The notes beneath the pieces were generated by a model. The model saw only the letters and a program-made list of their open reading frames with translations, ran no database searches and was not told where the DNA came from. The translations under genes and the position numbers were made by a program. This document shows positions 27,328-35,059 of a stretch of DNA of 64,000 nucleotides, piece after piece. Positions within the stretch are counted from its first letter, which is position 1. Each line of letters begins with the position of its first letter. Origin of the DNA: Massilia alkalitolerans DSM 17462 (GTDB taxonomy: Bacteria; Pseudomonadota; Gammaproteobacteria; Burkholderiales; Burkholderiaceae_D); assembly GCF_000427785.1 (NCBI RefSeq), contig NZ_ATYR01000031.1, positions 1 through 64,000 on the forward strand. Direction: 5' to 3'.

Positions 27328-28851
27328 ATGACGACCATTTCAAATTTCCTGGAGCGGCACGGCCCGTCTCGTTCATCGGTCGTCGCACAGTGGCTAGTTG
27401 ATGAGCTCAAACTCAAGCCCGAGGCGGCACGCAAACGCCTGTCAAGACTGCGCGCGCCTTTGCACCGTTTCCCCATACATTTGCTTCCCAAGGGCGAGAG
27501 CTTCATCTATCACGTCGACGACCGGAAAACTGAGCGGTTCTGGACGCGATTTTTGGATGCAATGCGAGCGAGCAAATCGGGATTTGGAGCAACGCTGGAC
27601 GCCCTGACGGCTCGAGGTGGCATGGTGCTCACCAGCGAATTTGCAGTCATCGGCGGCACCTCCGGAATGGGTACCCGCGGGCAGCTGATGGCCAACAGCA
27701 TGGCTGAGCGCCTCATCAAGGCGGGAGCTATTGCTCAGTTCGCAGGAAGCGGTAACGAAACGTTTTATGGCTTCGCCCAGCAAGCCCTGGGTTCATCGGA
27801 CCGTAACGGCCACCATGCACGACAGCTTACAGAAACCATTGTTCTCAATGCCGTGCGTGAGTGGATTCGAAAACTAGGGCTCGCGTCGTACAACTCCATC
27901 GCGATTAGAACCGAGGAAACCAGGCAGCCGGTATGCGGCTTCTTGTTCGACCTGGCGGGTCCTAGCTACCTGCTACCCGTTCGCTCAGGAGGAAAGCAAC
28001 CCGGGTTTGTGGTTGCGGACGTGTTTTCCGCAGCTATCCTGGACGAACATCAAATCCACTATTTCCTGAGAAAAGTCGCCCTGGTAAACGCTATGCTCAA
28101 GCGTAGTGGAAGCGGGGTATTCGCATTCTTGATAGCGGACGGCTTTACCGGGGCTGCGTACACTGCGGGCCATGCGGCCGGTGTGTCACTTGCCACCCCG
28201 AAGGAATTGTTCGGCCTGCGTGCCGGCAATGCCCTTCAAACGCTCGCGCAAACGCTCAGGAACACGGCTGCGTTTGCCGCCAGTGCGCCTCCGGAACGTA
28301 TTGCGAAACTGATTGACGACCTGAGCGATATCGAGGGCACGGCCGGCAACCTGCGAGGTGTGTTGTTCGAGCTCCTGTGCGCCTACCTCATACGACGGGA
28401 CGCCCAGTCCATCAACATGGGCGTAAAGGCTACGGACATAGGAACAGGAAAAGTTGCTGACATCGACATCTTGAAATTCACCAATCAACAGTCGGACTGC
28501 GTTGCTATTGAGTGCAAAGGCAAAGAGCCAGGTGGCACACTGTCGCTCGAGGAAGCACAAGAGTGGGTCCGCAGGCTGCCTACGTTCCTCTCGCACATCA
28601 GGGCAGGAAACCGCGAAGCCGCAGTATCGTTCGAGCTGTGGACATCAGGCGAAATCGAGCCCGATGCATTGGCCTATCTAACGCGAGAGCAGGCTCATCG
28701 AACCAAAACCCCTATCAGCTGGCGCGCTGGAAGAGATATTCTCACACTCGCTACGAAGGGGAGAGAGAAGGCCATCGCTGACGCGCTGAAGCAGCACTTC
28801 TTCCATCATCCCCTGGCGAAAGTGCCTCCGCCTCCGCCCCCGGCGCCGTGA
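27328..28851 (+). CDS. Winged-helix plus PD-(D/E)XK nuclease-like orphan protein
   Basis: 507 residues, no signal peptide. The N-terminal 60 residues look like a winged helix (SSVVAQWLVDELKLKPEAAR, KRLSRLRAPLHRFP). A central region is unrecognised. Near residues 340-400 a restriction-endonuclease-like core is visible: GVLFELLCAYLIRR, VADIDILKF and VAIECKGKEPG, the E-D-ExK pattern of PD-(D/E)XK enzymes. The C-terminus is proline-rich (KVPPPPPPAP). It is a single gene between a CoiA-like gene and the tRNA-Thr. A defence or DNA-processing role is plausible but unproven. Confidence 0.65.
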   Translation: MTTISNFLERHGPSRSSVVAQWLVDELKLKPEAARKRLSRLRAPLHRFPIHLLPKGESFIYHVDDRKTERFWTRFLDAMRASKSGFGATLDALTARGGMVLTSEFAVIGGTSGMGTRGQLMANSMAERLIKAGAIAQFAGSGNETFYGFAQQALGSSDRNGHHARQLTETIVLNAVREWIRKLGLASYNSIAIRTEETRQPVCGFLFDLAGPSYLLPVRSGGKQPGFVVADVFSAAILDEHQIHYFLRKVALVNAMLKRSGSGVFAFLIADGFTGAAYTAGHAAGVSLATPKELFGLRAGNALQTLAQTLRNTAAFAASAPPERIAKLIDDLSDIEGTAGNLRGVLFELLCAYLIRRDAQSINMGVKATDIGTGKVADIDILKFTNQQSDCVAIECKGKEPGGTLSLEEAQEWVRRLPTFLSHIRAGNREAAVSFELWTSGEIEPDALAYLTREQAHRTKTPISWRAGRDILTLATKGREKAIADALKQHFFHHPLAKVPPPPPPAP

Positions 28852-29119
28852 GTAGGGCTGAGGAGGGCAGTCCAGCTGGGTGTGCGTATCGGGGCGCTTT
28901 GAGAAGTTTCCTGCTCAGCACATCTAGTTGTTGGAAGCCTTCACTGCAACAGACGGTCTGTAAGTAGGATGTTTGCGAAATCGGGAGCAGATACTCATAT
29001 CCGGATTGAGAGACAGAGAAAGCGCTCAATAACCCACGGCGGTGGTGGGAGTTTTATGTAACCGAAGCGCTAGTGACAGGCGATGGTCACTACATGGTGA
29101 TTTGACGTGAAGCAAAACA

Positions 29120-29400
29120 TGGTGCCGAGTGTCTGGATTGAACAGACGACCTACCGCTTACCTTACCACTACGGCTTTCGCCGCCTTTCGTTTGTGGTCT
29201 GGACTATCCCTTAGCCATAGCAACACCTTAGGCCCCCTCCGTCTAGTCTCTACACCTTCCTGCATAAGCAAGCTTGGCTCGGGATTGGCATAGCCAAAAT
29301 GGCTTTAGCGTTCCCCGAATTTGAAGGGTTCTACTCCTGCCGTTTCCAGCAGGGCACTCGTATGTTCAAGGCGGTTGCTCTACCACTGAGCTAACCCGGC
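29120..29400 (-). tRNA. tRNA-Thr(UGU) split by a group I intron
   Basis: 5' exon 29400-29368 (33 nt) and 3' exon 29161-29120 (42 nt, CCA encoded). Spliced, it folds as a full cloverleaf: acceptor GCCGGGT/ACTCGGC (one G-U), D-arm GCTC-AGTGGTA-GAGC, anticodon stem ACCGC/GCGGT, loop CTTGTAA with anticodon TGT, T-arm GTCTG-TTCAATC-CAGAC. The intron lies between U34 and G35. A -10-like TATACT is at 29411-29416 on the same strand. It lies 60 bp behind the gin operon. Confidence 0.95.
29162..29367 (-). ncRNA. Group I intron (IC3-like, 206 nt) in the tRNA-Thr anticodon loop
   Basis: The 5' exon ends in U and the intron ends in G, as group I splicing requires. P1 is three pairs between exon CUU and guide GAG (29359-29357) with the U-G wobble at the splice site. 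P2: CCTGC/GCAGG. P5-like pairing TTCGGG (29319-29314)/CCCGAG (29283-29278). P7, the guanosine site: GACTA (29248-29244)/TAGTC (29206-29202). P9 hairpin CGGC-GAAA-GCCG (29183-29172). Core strings CAAATTCGG, GAGCCAAGCTT, AAGGTGTAGAGACTAGACGG and ATAGTCCAG match my recollection of the Azoarcus tRNA-Ile intron (about 205 nt), and less closely the cyanobacterial tRNA-Leu intron. No homing endonuclease is inside. Confidence 0.95.
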
Positions 29401-29462
29401 ACTGTCTTCTAGTATACTCTATTGTCCACGACAACAGGAAGCACTTGGGCTTGGCGTGTGCA

Positions 29463-29948
29463 TCATTCACTCTTCTTGCTAGGCGAGCGCTGCCTGGACG
29501 TCTTCAAGTCAATCACTGCTGCTCGTTCGGACGGCATAGCAACGGGACGTACGGCCTCACCAATCGCTTTGTAGTCATGCCAGAAGCGCTCCAACGCGTT
29601 CAATCCGCCTGCTGTCATTACGGCCCGAATACACGCTGCGTGTGACGCTATCAAAGCTTTGACCTGGATGCCGAGCATGTCGTTGGCGTCCTTCGCTTGA
29701 GCCAGCTTGTCGCTCAAAGACTGTGACTGTACGAAGTGAGGGTTAAGCGCACTGCGAAGCTGCGTTTGGCGGTCCTGATAGTTCGTTATCATCTCCATAC
29801 GGTCGGGGTCTCTGGTAAAGGCCGACGCGTTGCGCAGGCTAGCATGGTGGCGAGAAACCTCTCGTGCAGTGATGTCAATATCTGCAGCTAACAAGGCATC
29901 TAACACCCTCGACAGTTCAAGGTTCGACGAGTCAAGCTTCGGCTTCAT
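29463..29948 (-). CDS. ginD: GinD-like small protein of GInt recombination operon
   Basis: 161 residues, helical and basic, no recognised enzyme motif (LDSSNLELSRVLDALLAADI..., ending KTSRQRSPSKKSE). Its start overlaps the ginC stop (ATGA 29945-29948). In GInt islands the fourth gene of the gin operon encodes a small putative DNA-binding protein required with the three recombinases for integration and excision; position, size and coupling fit. Assignment rests on operon context more than on its own sequence. The tRNA-Thr starts 63 bp downstream. Confidence 0.7.
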   Translation of the reverse strand: MKPKLDSSNLELSRVLDALLAADIDITAREVSRHHASLRNASAFTRDPDRMEMITNYQDRQTQLRSALNPHFVQSQSLSDKLAQAKDANDMLGIQVKALIASHAACIRAVMTAGGLNALERFWHDYKAIGEAVRPVAMPSERAAVIDLKTSRQRSPSKKSE

Positions 29949-31840
29949 TTGAATAGGTCCTTCGCAGGCTTTGAGTGGTCAGGGCCATCGTTGAACAAGG
30001 GTACATTTGGCTGCGCAGCCAAGGCGATGTCAATACCGGAAATCAAACGCTCAGCATGTGCAACTTGGTTCTTGCGCCCTGTCGAAGTGAGAGGCTTGGC
30101 TGCCGCAGTGTCCCTCATCACTCGAAGATTGGCTCGAAGTGATTCCAACGAGATTCGATGCTCCTTCATACCGCTCGGAAGGTAGTGGCGACAGTTATCA
30201 AAACACTTGAGGTGCCGAACACATGGGTTTACAGCAAAGCTCGTTATACAAAAGCCATAGGGTGTTGCGTGAAACCCGTCACTATTTTGCGCCAAATACA
30301 TGAAAGCGGCCTCATCACCACTCTCGCTTTGTATCTTCTTGAACGCCACAGCTATGGGACTTCCGCCGAACAAATCGGACAAAACCATCTTCGCAACGGT
30401 CTCCTGCGGCGTTCCCGGCACGATGAGCTTGGCCGCTTTTTCTGGAATTTCAACATCTTTTAAACGCTCAGCCAGACTCCGGTGGTCGTACACGTAGCTC
30501 TGTGCTACCGACTGGCGGCCGAAATGCTGAGTGATAACAGTGTCCGGTACACCCTGTCGGAAGAGCTCAGTATTCATCAAATGACGTAAAGAATGCGACA
30601 GGACGAAGAGGTTGGATTTGTTTGGGAGAGTACTGTATTTAGTGAAAATTGTGTCTTTCCCTTTATCGGTGCTCAAGAAAGCTGCAAAAGAAGATTGTGC
30701 GGCAATTTCAATTTTTTCAGTCTCAGGAATGACGCCTGGTAGTTCACCGCGACCACCATGAATTACCAGGAACAGGAAATCAGCTAAAGAAAGCTCCTCT
30801 CCCGAAGCAGTTTTATATATACGCTTTGAACCTGAGCGGGTCTTCAGCGCATCCCTAAGTGGCTGCGTTGCTTCCAGAATGCCCGATACCGTTGACGCTA
30901 CGAGCTCTTCGAAGCGCGCGGGGACCCACTGAAAATCCTCAACTAGGACTTTAGAGCCCTTCTTTCGCCTTTTTTCTCCAAAATATTTGAGCCTCAGAGA
31001 ACGGCTGATGCCTCCAACCTCACCAGCCGCCTTCCCGGTAACGATATCAACATGGTCCTCCCACTGTAAGCAGTCGGCAGGAAGCAAAATTATCTCGTTT
31101 AACCTCAAGCCAGTTAGGGTCACGAGGCGAGCAATCCCAAATCGAATTTTATGTTGATGTCCAATCGGCGCTTCTTGGAACACGATTCGCACCATTTCGT
31201 GTAACGCATCGACATCCGGAAGCTTTTCCTCACCTTTTCTTGCGCCTAGCATAGTGCTCAAAAAAGCATTGACTTCTTTTTTGTCTCGATAAACGAGAGG
31301 CACATGTGCGGAAAGCAAATTCGAGTTAATGACGTTAGCAAGAACTGCTATGCTGGCAGTAACCTTATCGTTTTTTGGAACCAGCTCTAAATATCTGTTT
31401 AAGTCTTCAGAATTGAGTTGCCATGGAAATTTGTTCGTACTTGAAAAAAAATTCCTCAGCAAAGAGAACTCATTCCGAACATTTCTTGGAATTATTCCTT
31501 CTGAGGCCCGTTGCGCCACTAGTGCTTTCAAAAAGTCTTGAATTGCTTCGCTTAATACCAAGTCAGGCGGTAACAAAACCTCCGGCCATCCGGCGGAAAG
31601 CGCTTTTTCACGCACTTCATTGTTGATAGCGAAACTGTTCAGGCGAGCAGCATGGCGCTCGTTATTCGACGTTAATTCTCGCAGGTCCCAACTATCACAA
31701 GCCCTAACGTTTCCGTTCTCATCATGAATAATTTCCCATGACAAACCTTTTTCGGCGACAAGTTTCCGCCCTTGCTCTATAAAGCGTTGATAACCTGCCG
31801 GAGCTCGCGAGTTAATAGTTTGACTTGAAGCTTTTCTCAT
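29945..31840 (-). CDS. ginC: Tyrosine recombinase GinC
   Basis: 631 residues. The catalytic domain (about 200-480) shows the first arginine in TLTGLRLNEIILLPADCL, the His-x-x-Arg box in LSHSLRHLMNTELF, a histidine in ITQHFGRQS and the nucleophile region QSYVYDHRS. A cysteine cluster follows (GFCITSFAVNPCVRHLKCF then DNCRHYLPSG), probably a zinc-binding C-terminal domain. This is the largest of the three recombinases, as in GInt operons. ATGA overlaps on both sides couple it to ginB and ginD. Confidence 0.85.
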   Translation of the reverse strand: MRKASSQTINSRAPAGYQRFIEQGRKLVAEKGLSWEIIHDENGNVRACDSWDLRELTSNNERHAARLNSFAINNEVREKALSAGWPEVLLPPDLVLSEAIQDFLKALVAQRASEGIIPRNVRNEFSLLRNFFSSTNKFPWQLNSEDLNRYLELVPKNDKVTASIAVLANVINSNLLSAHVPLVYRDKKEVNAFLSTMLGARKGEEKLPDVDALHEMVRIVFQEAPIGHQHKIRFGIARLVTLTGLRLNEIILLPADCLQWEDHVDIVTGKAAGEVGGISRSLRLKYFGEKRRKKGSKVLVEDFQWVPARFEELVASTVSGILEATQPLRDALKTRSGSKRIYKTASGEELSLADFLFLVIHGGRGELPGVIPETEKIEIAAQSSFAAFLSTDKGKDTIFTKYSTLPNKSNLFVLSHSLRHLMNTELFRQGVPDTVITQHFGRQSVAQSYVYDHRSLAERLKDVEIPEKAAKLIVPGTPQETVAKMVLSDLFGGSPIAVAFKKIQSESGDEAAFMYLAQNSDGFHATPYGFCITSFAVNPCVRHLKCFDNCRHYLPSGMKEHRISLESLRANLRVMRDTAAAKPLTSTGRKNQVAHAERLISGIDIALAAQPNVPLFNDGPDHSKPAKDLFK

Positions 31841-33372
31841 GCTGGAGTCGCATTTTGTTGTGAAATGACGAGTGCTTTTTGGGCCCCGGCTATAGCAGTA
31901 TTCAACTGCAAGTAAGCTGGATTTTCCTTGTTACCACCAGCTCTGATGAAGACGATTACCTGCTCTCGCATTCCTGCAATTGCCTCTTTATGCACGTTAG
32001 GGTCGAGCACAGGCATATATTTTTTGCAGTTGTAACAGGACATAACCGGGTCGTAGACACAGGACCCTTGTCCGCTAGCGCATAATCCAATCCCCGCAAT
32101 TAACCTGTCGCCAACAATTCCAGCAATCTGCTTGTCTTCATGTGCTGCTTCCAACTGTTCTCTTGTGACGTATTCTCCAGTAGCAATCGACTCAATTGTA
32201 GAGTAAAGTTTGGATGTCCCTAAAGCCTTGTTGATAAAATGGGCCTGTTTTCTGGTTGACCGGATATAGGGAGTCGCAGAGTTCGGATGTGATTGCCCCA
32301 AGTAATTACTGATATCGTGGCGACCGTGACCGGCATCGGCTAAAGTCTGTCCGCCAGTATGTCGCAATTTGTAGTAGTTGTACTGGATTGAAATTCCAAA
32401 TTGCTTGCCTACTTTCTTTGTGTATCTCCAAAGTTTTTCACTGTCTGTCGTTGCAAACAATCTAGTGCGACCGGCAGCGGCCGCCGCGTCTAATAATTTG
32501 AAGACTAATGGAGCCCATTCTGGCTTAAGCTGCCTGGAAATTTCTTTGATTTCTCCCGTGTTCTTCTTTTTGGCCTCATGAAATGAGATAATGCAGGCAA
32601 CTTGACCCTCGCTCTCATCAAGAAGCTGGACGTGATTCGTCATAAGAGTCAGTATTTGGACCGGACGAATCCCGTGCTGGAATCCTAGAGCTAGAGCTGC
32701 TAACCCTTCGATTTGCCATTCAAGCAGGTCGTCGGCGCCGCCTTTTTCGTCCAATAAGCGTACGATGTCAGCCTGGCTAGAAGGCTCTAGCAGCTTTGAG
32801 CGTTTTGCAAGCTTGTCCTTCTGAGCCGCTACAGTACCGTTCGCCCTGGTGCTAAGTCCTTTTACTAAATTTTTATGCGTGACGTCCCAAGGACCGAGCG
32901 AGTGTTTAGCTGCCAGCTTCAAGATGGATTTTCCAGCTTTAGCAAGGTCAATGGTAAGTATTTTTGCGTCCCAGAATAATTTGATGACTGCCGGGTCCGT
33001 CTGCAGCATTTCAACATACACGTTCCAGTGCCGCAGCAGGGTGGAGGCGAACTTGTAGAACGATGACGGTGCAGCCTGTACTTGCGTTAAGAGAACAAGT
33101 TTCTGCTGAAATATACCAAGTTCGCCGGATAAGAAATTAAATTTTCTTTTCACCCCTTGAACGGATACTGTCCACGTAGGCTCACCCAATACGACGGTCC
33201 ATGATGCAAGCGTATCTTCGTCAGCGGGAATCGGTTCACCAGATGAGACGTTAGCTAACCCATCCGTGTATTTGTCACGGAGTGTGAACGTTCGCGGCAC
33301 GTTGGGCCAATCCCAATGTAATGGATTGGTGTTTAGTGTACTGCCGCCGCTAAGTAGATTATCAAGACTCAT
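31837..33372 (-). CDS. ginB: Tyrosine recombinase GinB
   Basis: 511 residues. Catalytic features: arginine in GFQHGIRPVQILTL, the RHTGG box in YYKLRHTGGQTLAD, histidine in NYLGQSHPNSA and tyrosine in TPYIRSTRK. The C-terminus has a cysteine cluster (LCASGQGSCVYDPVMSCYNC) like that of ginC, suggesting a shared zinc-binding module. In GInt elements the three recombinases work together on the island ends. It overlaps ginA and ginC by four bases. Confidence 0.85.
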   Translation of the reverse strand: MSLDNLLSGGSTLNTNPLHWDWPNVPRTFTLRDKYTDGLANVSSGEPIPADEDTLASWTVVLGEPTWTVSVQGVKRKFNFLSGELGIFQQKLVLLTQVQAAPSSFYKFASTLLRHWNVYVEMLQTDPAVIKLFWDAKILTIDLAKAGKSILKLAAKHSLGPWDVTHKNLVKGLSTRANGTVAAQKDKLAKRSKLLEPSSQADIVRLLDEKGGADDLLEWQIEGLAALALGFQHGIRPVQILTLMTNHVQLLDESEGQVACIISFHEAKKKNTGEIKEISRQLKPEWAPLVFKLLDAAAAAGRTRLFATTDSEKLWRYTKKVGKQFGISIQYNYYKLRHTGGQTLADAGHGRHDISNYLGQSHPNSATPYIRSTRKQAHFINKALGTSKLYSTIESIATGEYVTREQLEAAHEDKQIAGIVGDRLIAGIGLCASGQGSCVYDPVMSCYNCKKYMPVLDPNVHKEAIAGMREQVIVFIRAGGNKENPAYLQLNTAIAGAQKALVISQQNATPA

Positions 33373-34601
33373 TTCATTCCCCGGAAAGTCTCAAGCATTG
33401 CGTCGAAAGTCTTCGCTACTGAGTTCTTGACGTCATCCTGAATGGCGGCGCGCGCATAGGTATCGGGCATATTCGAATTTACGTCCCAGCCAAAGAAAAC
33501 CCTCATTCTGGCCAACGTTCTATCCTTATCTACGTCCGACAGAAACATTACATACCTGACGCATGCACAGGTATGCCTGAGGTCGTGCGAAGAAATGACC
33601 TTTTTGTTTGTTCGTTGGCGAAACTGTTTCAGTGCTTCAGGATTAATCGCAAGCGAAAATTTGCGCAATACTTTGCCCACCGACTCGGCAGAAAGTGGAT
33701 TGCCAGTGTTCGATGTAATCAAAAAACGGTGTTCCCTGCTGTCCACGCGATATTCTGAAATATAGCGTTCTATTAACAGCGCTAACTCTTCTGAAATAGG
33801 CACGTGTCGGTGTGATGCATGTGTTTTAATGCTAGGTCGCGTGGCGCGGGTATCGACATAAGTATCGTCCTCTTCAGGGGTATCGGTAACATTGAGCCAA
33901 TACTGAATTTCACCCGTCTCCATGTTCAGTTCTTGCTTGAGTGAGTCGAGAGTGAGTAACAATGTTTCGCCCCTTCTTAGACCACAGAGCAGCATAAGGA
34001 GAACGAGCAGCCAATTTCTGACCTGAACGGCAGGCGTTGCGTAGGGATTTCTCTCGGCGCCAGGCTCGGCTATCGCAAGCAAATCCCTGAGGGAGGCGTC
34101 AGGTAGCGCCCGGGTAAATTTCACCCTACCTTTGGTTGAGACGCGAATAGCGCCTGGCTGCGGAATTACCTTTTGGAGGGAACGCCATTGCTGGTCACCT
34201 ACGGCCCAGTGATTAGCGAAGAAATGGAAGAAGCTGCTTACAGAGTCCCAGCACGCAACGTCTGTAGTGGTTTTGGGGACCTTTGTCGTGAGCGCGACGA
34301 AGAAGTCATCGAAAATGCTGCGTAATCGGTTCGCCTCTTTGTCGCCAAATGCATTGTCGAGAGCGTGATGACCGAACTTCTTATCACAGTAGAGATAGAA
34401 GCGGTCGAGGTGGCGAAGGCGCTGGGTCAGAGTATTTTCAGCCCAATTCTGGCCTTCGTATAGCGACCAAACGGTCGACCAGTACCGCGGTCGAGGAAGG
34501 GGCGACGACTCTGTGACGACGTGACTAGGCAGCGCGTCTGTGCGGACGATTGGCATAGGGCTAGGCAACCAAGACGGAGTTGGCCAAGCGATGGCATGCA
34601 T
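33369..34601 (-). CDS. ginA: Tyrosine recombinase GinA
   Basis: 410 residues, a complete phage-integrase-type protein: SAM-like N-terminal core-binding region (about 50-140), then catalytic arginine in LLCGLRRGETLLL, the HDLRHTCACVRY box (His-x-x-Arg), and tyrosine in NMPDTYARAA. It is the first gene of the gin operon, closest to the island boundary. Initiation is at ATG 34601; another in-frame ATG (MPIVRTD) lies 15 codons in. About 380 bp separate it from the broken tRNA-Thr, whose promoter points toward it. Confidence 0.87.
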   Translation of the reverse strand: MHAIAWPTPSWLPSPMPIVRTDALPSHVVTESSPLPRPRYWSTVWSLYEGQNWAENTLTQRLRHLDRFYLYCDKKFGHHALDNAFGDKEANRLRSIFDDFFVALTTKVPKTTTDVACWDSVSSFFHFFANHWAVGDQQWRSLQKVIPQPGAIRVSTKGRVKFTRALPDASLRDLLAIAEPGAERNPYATPAVQVRNWLLVLLMLLCGLRRGETLLLTLDSLKQELNMETGEIQYWLNVTDTPEEDDTYVDTRATRPSIKTHASHRHVPISEELALLIERYISEYRVDSREHRFLITSNTGNPLSAESVGKVLRKFSLAINPEALKQFRQRTNKKVISSHDLRHTCACVRYVMFLSDVDKDRTLARMRVFFGWDVNSNMPDTYARAAIQDDVKNSVAKTFDAMLETFRGMK

Positions 34602-34981
34602 TGTCCGGGTAAGAGAGGGGTTCGAAGCTCGCTAAGGGAAAACGCACTCGTTTCGACGCTTGGAGCTGCCTGCTACCCAAGCAAGACATGCAAGATGCGG
34701 CTCGCTCAAAGGCTTTAACAGTTGCGCGAGGCACTGGCGTGAAGCAGCAAGCTACCAGGAGCCTAGGGCCACAGACGCTTAAGCGGTTGAAGAAGGGGAG
34801 ATGGGAAGCGATGGCAGGCCATCGCAACGAAGAAGAGTCGAGCTCCTGATTTGAACAGCACTTCGACGTACCCATACCCGCATCCTCGCTAGATGAGTCC
34901 CATGAGATATTCTCATAGGACAACTAGGACGATGCTAGCCCAGGCCGGAAGCAAACGCAACAGGCTTGGGAGGTACGTATT
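34602..34981. other. Island end between ginA and the broken tRNA-Thr
   Basis: 380 bases without a gene. A 9-bp inverted repeat TGATTTGAA occurs at 34848-34856 (+) and 34980-34988 (-), each followed by CGTACC; such paired elements could be recombinase-binding sites. On the minus strand near 34860-34836, TTCAAAT between partial stem arms resembles a tRNA T-arm followed by a degraded acceptor strand. Nothing else is recognised. Confidence 0.45.
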
Positions 34982-35016
34982 CAAATCAACTGCTCTACCT
35001 GATGAGCTAAGTCGGC
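34982..35016 (-). pseudogene. 5' half of a disrupted tRNA-Thr (probable island target site)
   Basis: Reading from 35016 leftward: acceptor strand GCCGACT, TA, D-arm GCTC-ATCAGGTA-GAGC, A, anticodon 5' stem GTTGA and loop TTTG. Up to there it matches the first 35 bases of a tRNA-Thr(UGU). The next bases (AATACGTACC) do not give the required TCAAC stem, T-arm or acceptor partner AGTCGGC. It lies directly behind sspB, in the GC-rich backbone side of the junction, and has its own promoter. It is interpreted as the native tRNA gene broken after U34/G35 by the island. Confidence 0.8.
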
Positions 35017-35033
35017 TTAATCTTGGAACAACG

Positions 35034-35059
35034 ATTATACGCTATTTGATGCGTGTCAA
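35034..35059 (-). promoter_or_regulatory. Promoter of the disrupted tRNA-Thr
   Basis: TATAAT (minus strand, 35034-35039) lies 17 bp before the tRNA first base. TTGACA (35054-35059) is perfect but only 14 bp upstream of the -10 and falls inside the end of sspB, so the true -35 is uncertain. The promoter now fires into the island end and the gin operon. Confidence 0.65.

Larger units (their letters stand above)
1..34982. mobile_element. Genomic island of GInt type (right part; left end outside window)
   Basis: This is a lower-GC stretch dense in metal-resistance and orphan genes, ending at a broken tRNA-Thr. The right end carries three adjacent tyrosine recombinases plus a small fourth gene, each overlapping the next by ATGA. 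That is the ginABCD arrangement known from GInt islands, which have the gin operon at one end, cargo behind it and a short AT-rich far end. Transcription of gin runs from the boundary into the cargo, as expected. The left limit is inferred to lie beyond position 1; the IS3 end at 1-291 is a separate insertion or neighbour. The composition change is judged by eye. Confidence 0.75.

Noticed and set aside
29463-34601. A Tn554-like or RIT-type recombinase trio
   Set aside because: Gene sizes, the fourth small gene, ATGA coupling and the position at an island boundary fit GInt better, though a database comparison would be decisive.
34836-35016. A second complete intron-containing tRNA at the boundary
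   Set aside because: The 5' half is good but the candidate 3' half has mismatched T-stem and acceptor pairs and almost no variable loop, and no group I core (P7 GACTA/TAGTC) lies between them.
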